From positions 2,666,001 through 2,730,000 of the forward strand of contig NZ_CP011409.1 of assembly GCF_001267925.1 (NCBI RefSeq): DNA of 64,000 bases, written 5' to 3'. The stretch is from Herbaspirillum hiltneri N3 (GTDB lineage Bacteria; Pseudomonadota; Gammaproteobacteria; Burkholderiales; Burkholderiaceae_D). Made by a program: the position numbers and the translations under genes. The notes below the pieces were generated by a model. That model searched no databases. It was not told the DNA's origin and was given only the letters and a program-made list of their open reading frames with translations. The stretch's first letter is position 1; each line of letters begins with the position of its first letter. Below, in pieces: positions 26,194-38,404 of the stretch.

Positions 26194-27119
26194 CATTCTG
26201 CGGCTAGCGTACTCGTTGCACTTGCTGCATCCAATGCTTCGAACTGCGCACGCAAGAAAGCCAGCAAGGCGCGCACCGTCGGCGACGCACTGTTGCGATG
26301 CGGATAGACCGCATTGAGCGGGATTTCTTCCTGGCAGTACGCATCCAGCACAGTCGCCAGCCGGCCGGCGCGTACGTCGTGGCGCACATCGATCCAGGAT
26401 TTGTAGGCGATGCCGGCGCCGGCCACCGCCCACTCGCGTGCGATCGACGCGTCATCGGTCATGCGATCGCCTTGCACCTTGACGTCGATGGTTTGCTTGC
26501 CGTTCTGGAAGCGCCATTGATTGAACAAGCCCTGTTTCAGATAAAACAGCAGGCAGTTGTGGCGCACCAGGTCATCGGGCGTTTGCGGTGTGCCGTGGTG
26601 CTGCAGGTAGGCCGGCGACGCCACCAGCACGCGCCGGCCGGTCGTCAGCTGCTGTGAGACCAGCGACGAGTCCGCCAATTTTCCCGAACGGATGGCGACG
26701 TCGACGGCGTCGCGAAACAGATCCGCAATCCGATCAGAAAACTGCATCGTGAATTTGACCGCCGGATGCCGCGCCTGAAATTCGTTGAGCCAGGGGAAGA
26801 GCACATTGCGTCCGATGTCGGACGGCATCGACAGCCGGATATGCCCCTGGATCGCATCCTTGCTGCTGCTCAGCAGGGTTTCGCCTTCCTGGAGCAGCGC
26901 CAGCGCATCGCGGCAGTATTCCAGGAAGATTTCTCCTTCGGGCGTGAGCCGCATGCTGCGTGTGGAGCGCGCAAACAGGCGCGTATTGAGGCGCTGTTCG
27001 ATGCGTTTCAGGCTGGCGCTGGCGGTGGCCGGCAGGACGCCGAGGATGCGCGCGGCCTGCGACAGGCTGCCGGTGTCGGCGGTATGGATCAGCAATTGCA
27101 GGTCGGTCGTCGCGTACAT
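26193..27119 (-). CDS. LysR-family transcriptional regulator
   Basis: A 308-residue LTTR with an N-terminal winged HTH (residues ~1-60; TGSLSQAARILGVLPATASASLKRIEQRL) and a C-terminal effector-binding domain. The domain style (RSTRSMRLTPEGEIFLEYC) is that of the DhcR/YafC/CrgA subgroup, which usually controls a divergent oxidoreductase. Here that is the alcohol dehydrogenase-like gene 121 bases away. ATG 27119 was chosen; a longer form would need TTG at 27131. A 13-bp palindrome lies at 27129-27141. Confidence 0.9.
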   Translation of the reverse strand: MYATTDLQLLIHTADTGSLSQAARILGVLPATASASLKRIEQRLNTRLFARSTRSMRLTPEGEIFLEYCRDALALLQEGETLLSSSKDAIQGHIRLSMPSDIGRNVLFPWLNEFQARHPAVKFTMQFSDRIADLFRDAVDVAIRSGKLADSSLVSQQLTTGRRVLVASPAYLQHHGTPQTPDDLVRHNCLLFYLKQGLFNQWRFQNGKQTIDVKVQGDRMTDDASIAREWAVAGAGIAYKSWIDVRHDVRAGRLATVLDAYCQEEIPLNAVYPHRNSASPTVRALLAFLRAQFEALDAASATSTLAAE

Positions 27120-27128
27120 GTCAATTTT

Positions 27129-27141
27129 CAAATTAAATTTG
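27129..27141. promoter_or_regulatory. Palindrome in the LysR/oxidoreductase divergent region
   Basis: CAAATT-A-AATTTG is a perfect 13-bp palindrome about ten bases upstream of the LysR start, within an AT-rich stretch. Its position suits an autoregulatory operator; this is inference. Confidence 0.4.
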
Positions 27142-27240
27142 TAAGTAATTCAATTTTAAGTCTATTTATCTGTTTTTACGATGCCGTGATAATGGCTCAT
27201 CTCCCGGACGTTGCCGGGTGCTTGATAAAGGAGAAACACC

Positions 27241-28260
27241 ATGAAAGCCGTCGCCCTGAAGCGTTACCTGCCCATCGCCAACCCCGAATCCCTGCTCGAC
27301 GTCGACTTGCCCCGCCCAACGCCGCAAGGCCGCGACCTGCTGGTGGCGGTCAAGGCGATTGCCGTCAATCCGGTCGACACCAAGGTGCGCGCGCCCAAGG
27401 ACAAGATCGAAGACACCCCGCGCGTGCTCGGCTGGGATGCCGTCGGCGTGGTCGAAGCGATCGGCGCCGACGTTACCGGCTTCAAGGTCGGCGACCGGGT
27501 GTTCTACGCCGGAGACATCACGCGTCCGGGCAGCAACAGCGAATTCCAGCTGGTCGACGAACGCATCGTCGGCCATGCGCCGGCCTCGCTGTCGGTGGAG
27601 CAGGCCGCGGCCTTGCCATTGACCGCCATCACTGCCTGGGAAGCCTTGTTCGAGCGCCTGCGTGTGCCGCGCAAAGCCGCTTCCGGCAAGGCGCCCAGCA
27701 TTCTCATCATCGGCGGCGCCGGCGGCGTCGGTTCGATCGCGATCCAGCTCGCGGCCAAGGTGGTCGGCCTGAACGTGATCGCCACGGCCTCGCGTCCGGA
27801 GTCGGAAAAATGGGTGCGCGAACTGGGTGCGCAGCAGGTGATCGACCATTTCGACGACATCCCGGCCCAGCTCAAGGAAATCGGCTTCGGGCAAGTCGAC
27901 TACGTGCTGATCCTGAACGACACCGACAAGCATTTCCCGGCGGCGGCGGATGCCATCGCGCCGCAGGGCACGATCGCCACCATCGTCGAGAACAGCGGGC
28001 CGCTGGACGTGTCGCTGCTGAAAGCCAAGAGCGCCGGTTTCGTGTGGGAATTCATGTTCACGCGGTCGATGTTCCAGACCCCGGACATGGGCGAGCAGGG
28101 CAAGCTGCTCAATGAAATCGCCGCCCTGATCGACCAGGGCGTGATCCGCACCACGCTCAGCAAAGTGTTGTCGCCGATCAATGCCGCCAACCTGCGCCAG
28201 GCCCATGCCGACCTGGAAGGCGGCCGGGTGATCGGCAAGATCGTGTTGAAGGATTTTTAA
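27241..28260 (+). CDS. Zinc-type alcohol dehydrogenase-like protein / quinone reductase (MDR family)
   Basis: A 339-residue medium-chain dehydrogenase of the ZTA1/YogA-like group. The N-terminal GroES-like domain has AVNPVDTKVRAP and RVLGWDAVGVVEAIG; the Rossmann motif is ILIIGGAGGVGSIAIQLA. No structural or catalytic zinc-ligand cysteine set is visible, so it probably reduces quinones or enones with NADPH rather than acting as a zinc alcohol dehydrogenase. The ribosome-binding site AAAGGAG is strong. The divergent LysR gene is its likely regulator. Terminator follows. Confidence 0.87.
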   Translation: MKAVALKRYLPIANPESLLDVDLPRPTPQGRDLLVAVKAIAVNPVDTKVRAPKDKIEDTPRVLGWDAVGVVEAIGADVTGFKVGDRVFYAGDITRPGSNSEFQLVDERIVGHAPASLSVEQAAALPLTAITAWEALFERLRVPRKAASGKAPSILIIGGAGGVGSIAIQLAAKVVGLNVIATASRPESEKWVRELGAQQVIDHFDDIPAQLKEIGFGQVDYVLILNDTDKHFPAAADAIAPQGTIATIVENSGPLDVSLLKAKSAGFVWEFMFTRSMFQTPDMGEQGKLLNEIAALIDQGVIRTTLSKVLSPINAANLRQAHADLEGGRVIGKIVLKDF

Positions 28261-28278
28261 GTACGTGGTGCTACTGCT

Positions 28279-28316
28279 GCCATTCCGGATTGCTTTCCTG
28301 CCGGAATGGCGGTTTT
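28279..28316 (+). terminator. Terminator after the oxidoreductase gene
   Basis: A 10-bp stem GCCATTCCGG/CCGGAATGGC with a 12-base loop and a short T-run (GGTTTT). Confidence 0.7.
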
Positions 28317-28432
28317 CGTGGGCTGGAACAGGGTGGGCAAGGTATAATTCGGGTTTTCGTATTTTCCGACGCAAATGCTGCGCTACGGATCCGATACGAC
28401 TCGATTCCACCGCCAAATCCTGACTTCCTGCC

Positions 28433-32452
<4,020 letters not shown>

Positions 32453-32482
32453 TACCCGCCGCCGGCTTGCAGCAGTAAAAAC

Positions 32483-32510
32483 AAAAAGGCACTTCGCGGA
32501 GTGCCTTTTT
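32483..32510 (+). terminator. Rho-independent terminator of purL
   Basis: Stem AAAGGCACT/AGTGCCTTT with a short loop and a T-run, 30 bases after the stop. Confidence 0.9.
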
Positions 32511-32599
32511 CATGGCTGCTGCAGTCTTTGATTGCGTCACCAGGGCGTGTCATCGATTGAATATTCTTTGACGATCGCACACCCGTTATGCGCAATCCA

Positions 32600-33199
32600 T
32601 TACGGCTGCTTCTTGAACAAATCCTGGAAGATCAACTGGCCCCAAGTGCGTCCACGTGCATGTACCAGCCAGCCGCCCTCGTTGAATTTTCCCAGCTTTA
32701 TGGGCGCGAATCCCAATTGCCTGGCTAAGTCCTCCACGGGAGCAAGCGCATCCTCGTCGTCGCTCGACAGGAAGACGACCCGGTGACCGCCATCGACGAC
32801 CGGATCGGTAGCCAGCGTGGCCGCAATCAGGTGATTGAAACCCTTTACGAACTTGGCGCCAACGAACGATTTTGCAGCGAAGGCTGAGGACGGGAGGCCG
32901 TCCAGCTCCTCAAGGGGAACTAAAGCGTTCATCGCGTCGACGACCGTCTTGCCTTTCCAGTTCGATAGAGCCTTCGCAACTTCGCGATGCTCCCCGAACG
33001 GGACTGCCAGGATGATTGTGTCGGCTTCAAGCGCATCCTGCAGCGATTTGGCGACGACGTTGGGGCCAATCGTCCGAGCCAGTGGCGCCAAAGCCTCGGG
33101 CGACTGGCGGCTTGCGACAGTCACGTCAATGTTTTTGCGTGCGAAGGCGTGGGCAAGCGCTTGGCCGATCTTGCCGAAGCCGATAATTGCATAGCTCAT
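32600..33199 (-). CDS. NADPH-dependent F420 reductase-like oxidoreductase
   Basis: A 199-residue Rossmann protein of the F420-oxidoreductase/ProC-like NADP-binding family. The nucleotide motif YAIIGFGKIGQALAHAFARKN is followed by VASRQSPEA, ADTIILAVPFGEHREV and KFVKGFNHL. In proteobacteria, which lack F420, such proteins are probably NADPH-dependent reductases of unknown substrate. The ribosome-binding site AAGGAAAACG is strong. It lies 123 bases downstream of the SDR on the same strand, with a stable hairpin between (33277-33305). It is probably part of a TetR-controlled unit. Confidence 0.85.
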   Translation of the reverse strand: MSYAIIGFGKIGQALAHAFARKNIDVTVASRQSPEALAPLARTIGPNVVAKSLQDALEADTIILAVPFGEHREVAKALSNWKGKTVVDAMNALVPLEELDGLPSSAFAAKSFVGAKFVKGFNHLIAATLATDPVVDGGHRVVFLSSDDEDALAPVEDLARQLGFAPIKLGKFNEGGWLVHARGRTWGQLIFQDLFKKQP

Positions 33200-33276
33200 C
33201 GTTTTCCTTTCATGAGTTTCAATTGAATTCGTCAGTTACAGCAATCGCGTCTGTCTCTGTTCCGCGTTGATAGTTT

Positions 33277-33305
33277 GTCCCCGGCGCTTTAACAGCACCG
33301 GGGAC
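33277..33305 (-). repeat. Stable intergenic hairpin between SDR and F420-reductase-like genes
   Basis: Eight-base arms GTCCCCGG/CCGGGGAC with an inner GC pair. No T-run follows in the transcribed direction, so it looks like an mRNA processing or stabilising hairpin rather than a terminator. Confidence 0.5.
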
Positions 33306-33322
33306 GATCTGCCGCTTCCGCA

Positions 33323-34072
33323 TCAGACCTGCGCCATGCCTCCGTCGACGGCAAGCTCTACGCCGGTAATGTAAGAAGCTTCGTTGGAGGCGAGGAACAG
33401 GACGGCGGCTGCAATTTCCTCAGGCTTGCCTCTGCGAGCGAGGGGAACCTGAGTAACGAACTGGGCCGCCGCTTGTTCGGCCTGCTCAGGAGTAAGGCCC
33501 GCTTTTTCAAGGGCTGGAGTCTCGATGGGTCCCGGGCTTACCGCATTCACGCGGATTTTGCGGTCTTTCAGTTCCATGGCCCAGGAACGCGCGAAGCTGC
33601 GCACAGCCGCCTTGGCTGCGGCGTAGACGGCAAATAACGGCAATCCCATTTCGTTTGCGACAGAAGAGGTCAGGATGATTGAGCCTCCGTCTTTGAAGAG
33701 AGGAAGGGCCTTCTGCACCGTAAAGAATTGCCCCTTTGCGTTGAGGTCGAAGGTTTTGTCGAAATGAGCTTCGGTGGCCGCCTGGATCGGAGCGACTTCG
33801 CCCCAGCCGGCATTCACAAAGAGTACGTCGATGTGGCCGTGTTTCTCTTTCACCACGGCATAGAGCCGGTCCAAGTCCTCCAGGCGCGTTACGTCTCCCG
33901 CAACCGTGGTGACATTATTTCCGATTAAGGCAGCGGCATCTTTCAGCTCTTTTTCCCGGCGGCCGGTGATTACGACGTGCGCGCCTTCTTCCGCGAAACG
34001 CTTGGCCGTGGCCAAGCCGATCCCGCTATTGCCACCGGTGATGACTGCGACCTTACCATTCAGATTTCCCAT
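33323..34072 (-). CDS. Short-chain dehydrogenase/reductase
   Basis: A 249-residue classical SDR. The cofactor motif is VITGGNSGIGLATAKRFAEEG with GRR after strand 2 (NADP preference). The NAG motif reads FVNAGWG, catalytic Ser is in ILTSSVAN, and YAAAKAAVRS carries the YxxxK pair. The C terminus GVELAVDGGMAQV is typical. ATG 34072 with AAGGAAAAG upstream was chosen over a longer frame. It is divergent from a TetR gene with three operator-like palindromes between them, so it is probably repressed by it. Substrate unknown. Confidence 0.9.
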   Translation of the reverse strand: MGNLNGKVAVITGGNSGIGLATAKRFAEEGAHVVITGRREKELKDAAALIGNNVTTVAGDVTRLEDLDRLYAVVKEKHGHIDVLFVNAGWGEVAPIQAATEAHFDKTFDLNAKGQFFTVQKALPLFKDGGSIILTSSVANEMGLPLFAVYAAAKAAVRSFARSWAMELKDRKIRVNAVSPGPIETPALEKAGLTPEQAEQAAAQFVTQVPLARRGKPEEIAAAVLFLASNEASYITGVELAVDGGMAQV

Positions 34073-34108
34073 GACTTTTCCTTTTTGCGCGAATGCGCTA
34101 GATGTTGT

Positions 34109-34174
34109 GGAACACCGATCCGAGATCGAGTATATTATTCGGATCACTGATTCGAATATATGGAACACTGTTCC
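34109..34174. promoter_or_regulatory. Three related operator-like palindromes between SDR and TetR genes
   Basis: GGAACACCGATCC (34109-34121), GGATCACTGATTC (34141-34153) and GGAACACTGTTCC (34162-34174) share the form GGAWCACYGWTYC; the last is a perfect 13-bp palindrome. An AT-rich -10-like TATATT lies between the first two. Three matching sites in a 121-base divergent region strongly suggest binding of the adjacent TetR protein. Confidence 0.7.
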
Positions 34175-34193
34175 GTTTGTCAAGGGGGAACCT

Positions 34194-34781
34194 ATGCGCG
34201 CTGACGCTAGAAAAAATTACGACCATCTGCTTACAGTCGCTCATGACGTCGTTGCCGAGCATGGCGCCGAGGCGTCCATGCGAGAAATCGCTCGCCGTGC
34301 CGATGTCGGTCTAGCCACATTGTTCCGTCATTTTCCGACCCGAGAGGCCTTGTTTGAAGCATTGCTGCATATGAATGTGAATGCACTGGTGCAGCAAGCA
34401 GCAGACCTCGAAACATCCAAGCCACCTGACGAAGCACTCGTGTCGTGGTTTCGTGAAGGGGTAGCGTTCGTCCACATTTATAACGGCGTTTGCGCCTTGA
34501 TGGCGAAAGCTCACGCAGACCCGAATTCTGCACTTCACGCGTCAAGCACTGCATTACATGCAACGGGAGCACGACTACTGCTTCGTGCCCAGGCCGATGG
34601 AACGGCCCGCACCGATATGACCGGGGAAGACCTGTTTGCCCTGATGTCGGCGCTCGGCTGGCTTGGCGATCAACCCTCGCTTGCGCCACGGGCCGATCAT
34701 GTCTTTCGCGTTATTACGAGCGCCATCCTGACAAATCAGCCGGACAGCGAGGGCAAGAAAGCCAAGAAAGCAAAGCCTTGA
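34194..34781 (+). CDS. TetR-family transcriptional repressor
   Basis: A 195-residue TetR. The N-terminal HTH is clear (residues ~10-55; LLTVAHDVVAEHGAEASMREIARRADVGLATLFRHFPTREAL split over helices 1-4) and the C-terminal half is a helical ligand domain ending in a lysine-rich tail. ATG 34194 has AAGGGGG upstream and lies directly after the palindromes; an earlier in-frame start would run through the operator region. It probably represses itself and the SDR/reductase pair. The inducer is unknown. Confidence 0.9.
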   Translation: MRADARKNYDHLLTVAHDVVAEHGAEASMREIARRADVGLATLFRHFPTREALFEALLHMNVNALVQQAADLETSKPPDEALVSWFREGVAFVHIYNGVCALMAKAHADPNSALHASSTALHATGARLLLRAQADGTARTDMTGEDLFALMSALGWLGDQPSLAPRADHVFRVITSAILTNQPDSEGKKAKKAKP

Positions 34782-34845
34782 ATTGGCTTTCCTGATCTTC
34801 AAGGGATTTGAATCGGCTTTTGACTTCAAGGGGCAGGTTCTTTAG

Positions 34846-34932
34846 CCTGAATGGATCGGCGAGCCATTCCTGAGCATCGCAAGCTTTGTCGGTGATGACG
34901 GTGTCGGCTGGCTGTCCGGCTAAGATACGAGC
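34846..34932 (-). pseudogene. Fragment of an IS5-type transposase
   Basis: A minus-strand frame reads ARILAGQPADTVITDKACDA followed by QEWLADPFRL. This resembles the segment around the second catalytic aspartate of IS5-family transposases (usually ADxVIADKxYDAD). Only about 29 residues remain and no inverted repeats or further domains are seen. It lies between the TetR gene and the porin terminator, marking an old insertion or deletion. Confidence 0.55.
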
Positions 34933-34933
34933 G

Positions 34934-34966
34934 AAAAAAAACGCAGACCCGGACGGGCGTCTGCGT
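34934..34966 (-). terminator. Rho-independent terminator of the porin gene
   Basis: On the minus strand, ACGCAGAC/GTCTGCGT with a ten-base GC-rich loop is followed by eight T. Confidence 0.88.
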
Positions 34967-35029
34967 TTGATGTCCAACCGGCTGCAGCGGTCAAGCCGCA
35001 CGGTCGGTCTTCTCCGTCGATGAAACAGC

Positions 35030-36145
35030 TTAGAAAATGTGACGAATGCCCACGCCGACAGTAGTCAGGCTGTTCTTGCCGGTAGTGGAGTTTGTGATTT
35101 CATAGACGGCCGCATCTTTGGCCTTGTTGTAGTCGACTGTGGTGTACAGCTGCGTGCGCTTGGACAACGCATACTCGGCCACGCCCACGACTGCATAACG
35201 CTTGCCGTTGCCGACATTGCCCAGGCCGGTATAGGCCACGTTCTTGCTCTTGTCGTAGTAGAACGCACCGGTCAGCGCCAATGCGGTGGTCGCATTGAAC
35301 GTAGCGCCGGCGAAATAGCCATCGTCCTTGCGTTCGACGCCTGCGACGTTTCCGCCGAGGGTATTGGCTGTGGAATAGCTGGTGGTCGCCATGAATGCGG
35401 CGTTCAGGCCGGTCGCGTCCTTCAGGCGGAAGTAGCCGCCAAACACTTTAGCCACGCCGAAGTCATAAGAGGCGGACAGGTTGTAGGTGGTCGCCTTGTT
35501 CTTCGCCGCCAATGTGTCGACGGTTTGCTGGAAGCCGCCGCCGATCGCGAAGCCTCCGGCGTTGTAACGCAGCGCAGTGCTTACCTGGCTTCCGCTACGG
35601 GCGGATCCGGCTTGTTCGCCGAAAGCATAGCTCACCGATGCTGCTACAGGGCCGAACTGGCCGTCATAGCGCAGGGTGTTGTTGCTGCGAATGCGGGTAG
35701 CTGCAGCTGGCAGCCACGCGTTGGATTCGTAGTTGCCTACGGTCAGCGGGTCGAAATGGTCAGCCATGAGGTCGAACAATGGCGTGTTCTGGCGGCCGAC
35801 GCTCACCTTGCCGAAACTACCCGACAAACCAACCCAGGACTGACGGCCGAACAAGACGCCAGCGCCGTTGGCCAAGGCGCCGGTGTCGCTGTTGAAACCA
35901 TTTTCGAGCCTGAATTCGGCCTTCAATCCGCCGCCCAGATCTTCGACGCCCTTGAAGCCAAGACGGCTGTTAGAAATGGCGCCATTGTCCATACGCAGAT
36001 TGCTGTTGCCTTGGGCGTTATCGTTGCTGACATAGCGGATGCTAGTGTCGACGATGCCGTAGATCGTCACATTGGACTGGGCCAAGGCGCTGATACTGGT
36101 GCCGGCCAGAGCTGCGACGGCCAGGGCCAGGTAAGTTTTTTTCAT
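35030..36145 (-). CDS. Gram-negative porin (OmpC/Omp32-like)
   Basis: A 371-residue outer-membrane trimeric porin. The signal peptide MKKTYLALAVAALAGTSISA is cleaved after ALA and the mature chain opens with QSNVTIYGIVDTSIRYV, the betaproteobacterial porin start. It contains NSRLGFKGVEDLGGGLKAEF, the L3 region with LFGRQSWVGLSG and RQNTPLFDLM, and ends in GVGIRHIF with the C-terminal Phe needed by BamA. AGGAG precedes ATG 36145. The long AT-rich upstream region suggests regulation at several sites. Confidence 0.95.
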   Translation of the reverse strand: MKKTYLALAVAALAGTSISALAQSNVTIYGIVDTSIRYVSNDNAQGNSNLRMDNGAISNSRLGFKGVEDLGGGLKAEFRLENGFNSDTGALANGAGVLFGRQSWVGLSGSFGKVSVGRQNTPLFDLMADHFDPLTVGNYESNAWLPAAATRIRSNNTLRYDGQFGPVAASVSYAFGEQAGSARSGSQVSTALRYNAGGFAIGGGFQQTVDTLAAKNKATTYNLSASYDFGVAKVFGGYFRLKDATGLNAAFMATTSYSTANTLGGNVAGVERKDDGYFAGATFNATTALALTGAFYYDKSKNVAYTGLGNVGNGKRYAVVGVAEYALSKRTQLYTTVDYNKAKDAAVYEITNSTTGKNSLTTVGVGIRHIF

Positions 36146-36483
36146 GTATGTCTCCTGAACTTGCATGTGTTATGGATGGCAGGGAAGTGAGCGCTATCGT
36201 GTAAGGCCCGCTCCCTGCCGTTCATCGCCGCGCTTGCTTTTGAATGTTGGTGCGCGGCGTCGCCCCGGTAGGGGGCAAGGCGCAAGAATATCAGGACGTT
36301 TTTCGGCTGAGAAACGAATTAAGAGACGATAGTGCTTTTTGTCGTTTTTCGGCAAATGCGTAAATAATTTACGCGTCCTTATTGACGAAAATGCGTGTTT
36401 CGCGCACCCATGGTCGTTTCTTTTTGTTTTTTACGCATGAGGCATCATTTTTTGTACAAATCAAAAAGCAGGGCCTGAAAATT
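36146..36483. other. Porin upstream region with direct repeat and palindrome
   Basis: No supported gene. The 11-base sequence CGTTTTTCGGC occurs twice (36297-36307 and 36343-36353), and a perfect 17-bp palindrome GCGTAAAT-A-ATTTACGC lies at 36358-36374. These are candidate regulator sites for the porin gene, which starts 150-230 bases away. Confidence 0.5.
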
Positions 36484-36522
36484 AAAAAAACGCCCAAACC
36501 GTTTCCGGCAGGGGCGTTCTTT
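36484..36522 (-). terminator. Terminator of the parvulin gene
   Basis: On the minus strand, AACGCCC/GGGCGTT with a 16-base loop is followed by seven T; it lies ~65 bases after the stop. A weaker T-run in the other orientation may make it bidirectional. Confidence 0.75.
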
Positions 36523-36586
36523 GAACTTGCGGAGCGCTTGCGCGCGTCGCGAGATGATGCTCGGTACTACGGGGTATTACTGAGAA

Positions 36587-37363
36587 TTACTGAACCTTGG
36601 CTTTCTTGCGCAGTTCTTCCTGATAAGCCTGCAGCTTCTTCTGTTGCAGCGCTTCGGCGATTTGCGGCTTCACTTCTTCCAGGGTCGGGACCTTGGCCGG
36701 ACGAGTATCTTCCAGCTTGATCACGTGGTAACCGAATTGGGTCTTGACCGGTGTTTCGGTGATGTCGCCCTTTTTCAGCGCCACCATGGCGTCGGAGAAC
36801 GGCTTCACGAACGAAGCAGGCGTGGCCCAGTCCAGATCGCCGCCGTTGGCTGCGGAACCGGTGTCCTTCGATTGCTTGGCCAGGTCTTCAAACTTGGTGC
36901 CGGCCTTGAGCTTGGCGATGATCGCCTTGGCGTCTTCTTCCTTGTCGACCAGGATGTGGCGGGCATGGTATTCCTTGTCGCCGGCTTGTGCCTTGAACTT
37001 GTCGTACTCGGCCTTGATGTCGGCGTCTGCAACCGGATGCTTCTTCAGGTAGTCACCGATCAGGGCGCGGATGACGATACCCTGGCGCGCCAGTTCGAGC
37101 TGGTTCTTGACGTCGGCGTTGTTGCTCAGGCCTTGCTTGTCGGCTTCCTGCATCAGGATTTCGCGGTTGATCAGCTCTTCCTTGACGGCGCCGCGCAGTT
37201 GCGGGCTGTCAGGCTGGCCTTGTGCAGTCATTTGCTTGACCATGGCATCGGCGCGCGACGACGGAATGGACTTGCCGTTCACGACGGCCAGGTTTTGCGC
37301 CATGACTGGCAGAGCAGCGGCTGCGAACAGCAGCACCAGCAAACGAGCAGGTTTGAATGTCAT
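36587..37363 (-). CDS. Periplasmic parvulin-type peptidylprolyl isomerase
   Basis: A 258-residue secreted foldase. It has a Sec signal peptide (LLVLLFAAAALPVMAQ), a SurA-like N-terminal helical part (AMVKQMTAQGQ, EELINREILMQEADKQG) and a parvulin domain (~130-225; YHARHILVDKEEDAK, NGGDLDWATPASFVKPF, TQFGYHVIKLEDTRP). It resembles PrsA/Cbf2 or PpiC-like isomerases often found next to bolA and yciB in betaproteobacteria. It probably assists folding of exported proteins. Confidence 0.92.
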   Translation of the reverse strand: MTFKPARLLVLLFAAAALPVMAQNLAVVNGKSIPSSRADAMVKQMTAQGQPDSPQLRGAVKEELINREILMQEADKQGLSNNADVKNQLELARQGIVIRALIGDYLKKHPVADADIKAEYDKFKAQAGDKEYHARHILVDKEEDAKAIIAKLKAGTKFEDLAKQSKDTGSAANGGDLDWATPASFVKPFSDAMVALKKGDITETPVKTQFGYHVIKLEDTRPAKVPTLEEVKPQIAEALQQKKLQAYQEELRKKAKVQ

Positions 37364-37448
37364 TATCGAATCCTAAAAAATGGAGGTAATAGGGTAACTA
37401 ATAGCTAACAAGCCGGGAGTGTGAAATATAAGAGGGGGGATAGTCTTG

Positions 37449-37724
37449 TTAGTTCGCTATTTCTGATGGTGCGATAGCCGTGATGGCCAGTGCGTGTATA
37501 TCCTTGTGCATCATGTCAGCCAGGCAATCATACACCAGCCGATGCCGAATTAAACGATTTTTCCCCTCAAAAGCGGCTGAAATCAGGCGTACGCGGTAGT
37601 GCCCGCCGCCCGACGCTGCGCCCGCATGGCCGGCATGCAGGGCCGATTCATCCTCCACCAGGCACTCGCTCGGAGTGAAAGCGGCAAGCAGCTTTTCGCG
37701 GATGACATCCGGCCGTGCGCTCAT
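37449..37724 (-). CDS. BolA-family protein
   Basis: A 91-residue cytoplasmic protein. The BolA fold signature is the glycine-rich loop and following strand ([20 protein letters not shown]) and the C-terminal [21 protein letters not shown], with conserved histidines that can ligate a shared Fe-S cluster with a monothiol glutaredoxin. The start ATG overlaps the yciB stop (ATGA), giving translational coupling. A longer frame upstream is inside yciB and was not accepted. Confidence 0.9.
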   Translation of the reverse strand: MSARPDVIREKLLAAFTPSECLVEDESALHAGHAGAASGGGHYRVRLISAAFEGKNRLIRHRLVYDCLADMMHKDIHALAITAIAPSEIAN

Positions 37725-38341
37725 TCTGCATCCTTCATGTATTTCGACAGGAACAGGCTTTGCGCGATGATGAAAGCGAACATCAGGCCCATGGTGCCGA
37801 ACATCTTGAAATTGACCCAGACGTCGAGCGTGTAGTTGAACGCCACGTAGAGGTTGAGCAGGCCCATCGCAACGAAGAACGCCGACCACGCCAGGTTCAG
37901 CTTGCCCCACACCGGTTCGGGCAGGGACACTTGTTTTTCCATCATCGTGCGGATCAGATTTTTCTTGAAGAAAAGTTGGCTGACCAGCAAGGCGACGGCA
38001 AAGCACCAGTACAAAATGGTCGGCTTCCACTTGATGAACGTATCGTCACGGAAATAGATGGTGGCGCCGCCGAACACCACGATGATGGCCAGCGAGACCC
38101 ACAGCATGCCGTCGACTTTCTTGCGGCGCGCCAGCAGATAGCCGATCTGCGCCAGCGAGGCGACGATGGCGACCGCCGTGGCCAGCAGGATCGGCGCCAG
38201 CGTGGCCGTGACCGCGCCGCCGGACATCACGCCCGAGAGGTATTGCGACACCAGGCCCTGGGCCGCGTCGGCATGACCTTCCCCCCATTTGAATACGCCA
38301 AAAAAGAGGATGACGGGAAAGAGGTCGAACAAGAACTTCAT
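37721..38341 (-). CDS. yciB: Inner-membrane septation protein A (YciB)
   Basis: A 206-residue integral membrane protein with five to six helices. The start [19 protein letters not shown] is diagnostic, and [20 protein letters not shown] and [20 protein letters not shown] fit the family. It interacts with the elongation and division machinery and affects envelope integrity. It is the first gene of a coupled pair with the bolA-like gene; the parvulin gene follows. Confidence 0.93.
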   Translation of the reverse strand: MKFLFDLFPVILFFGVFKWGEGHADAAQGLVSQYLSGVMSGGAVTATLAPILLATAVAIVASLAQIGYLLARRKKVDGMLWVSLAIIVVFGGATIYFRDDTFIKWKPTILYWCFAVALLVSQLFFKKNLIRTMMEKQVSLPEPVWGKLNLAWSAFFVAMGLLNLYVAFNYTLDVWVNFKMFGTMGLMFAFIIAQSLFLSKYMKDAE

Positions 38342-38404
38342 GTGCGTGAGTCTTTTTAAAAGTGGATGAGCGGATGCCGCAGGATGACACAGACCCGCAG
38401 CTTA

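Noticed and set aside
36382..36720. 112-codon frame in the porin-parvulin gap
   Set aside because: It runs across the parvulin terminator and into the parvulin gene antisense; no ribosome-binding site or family.
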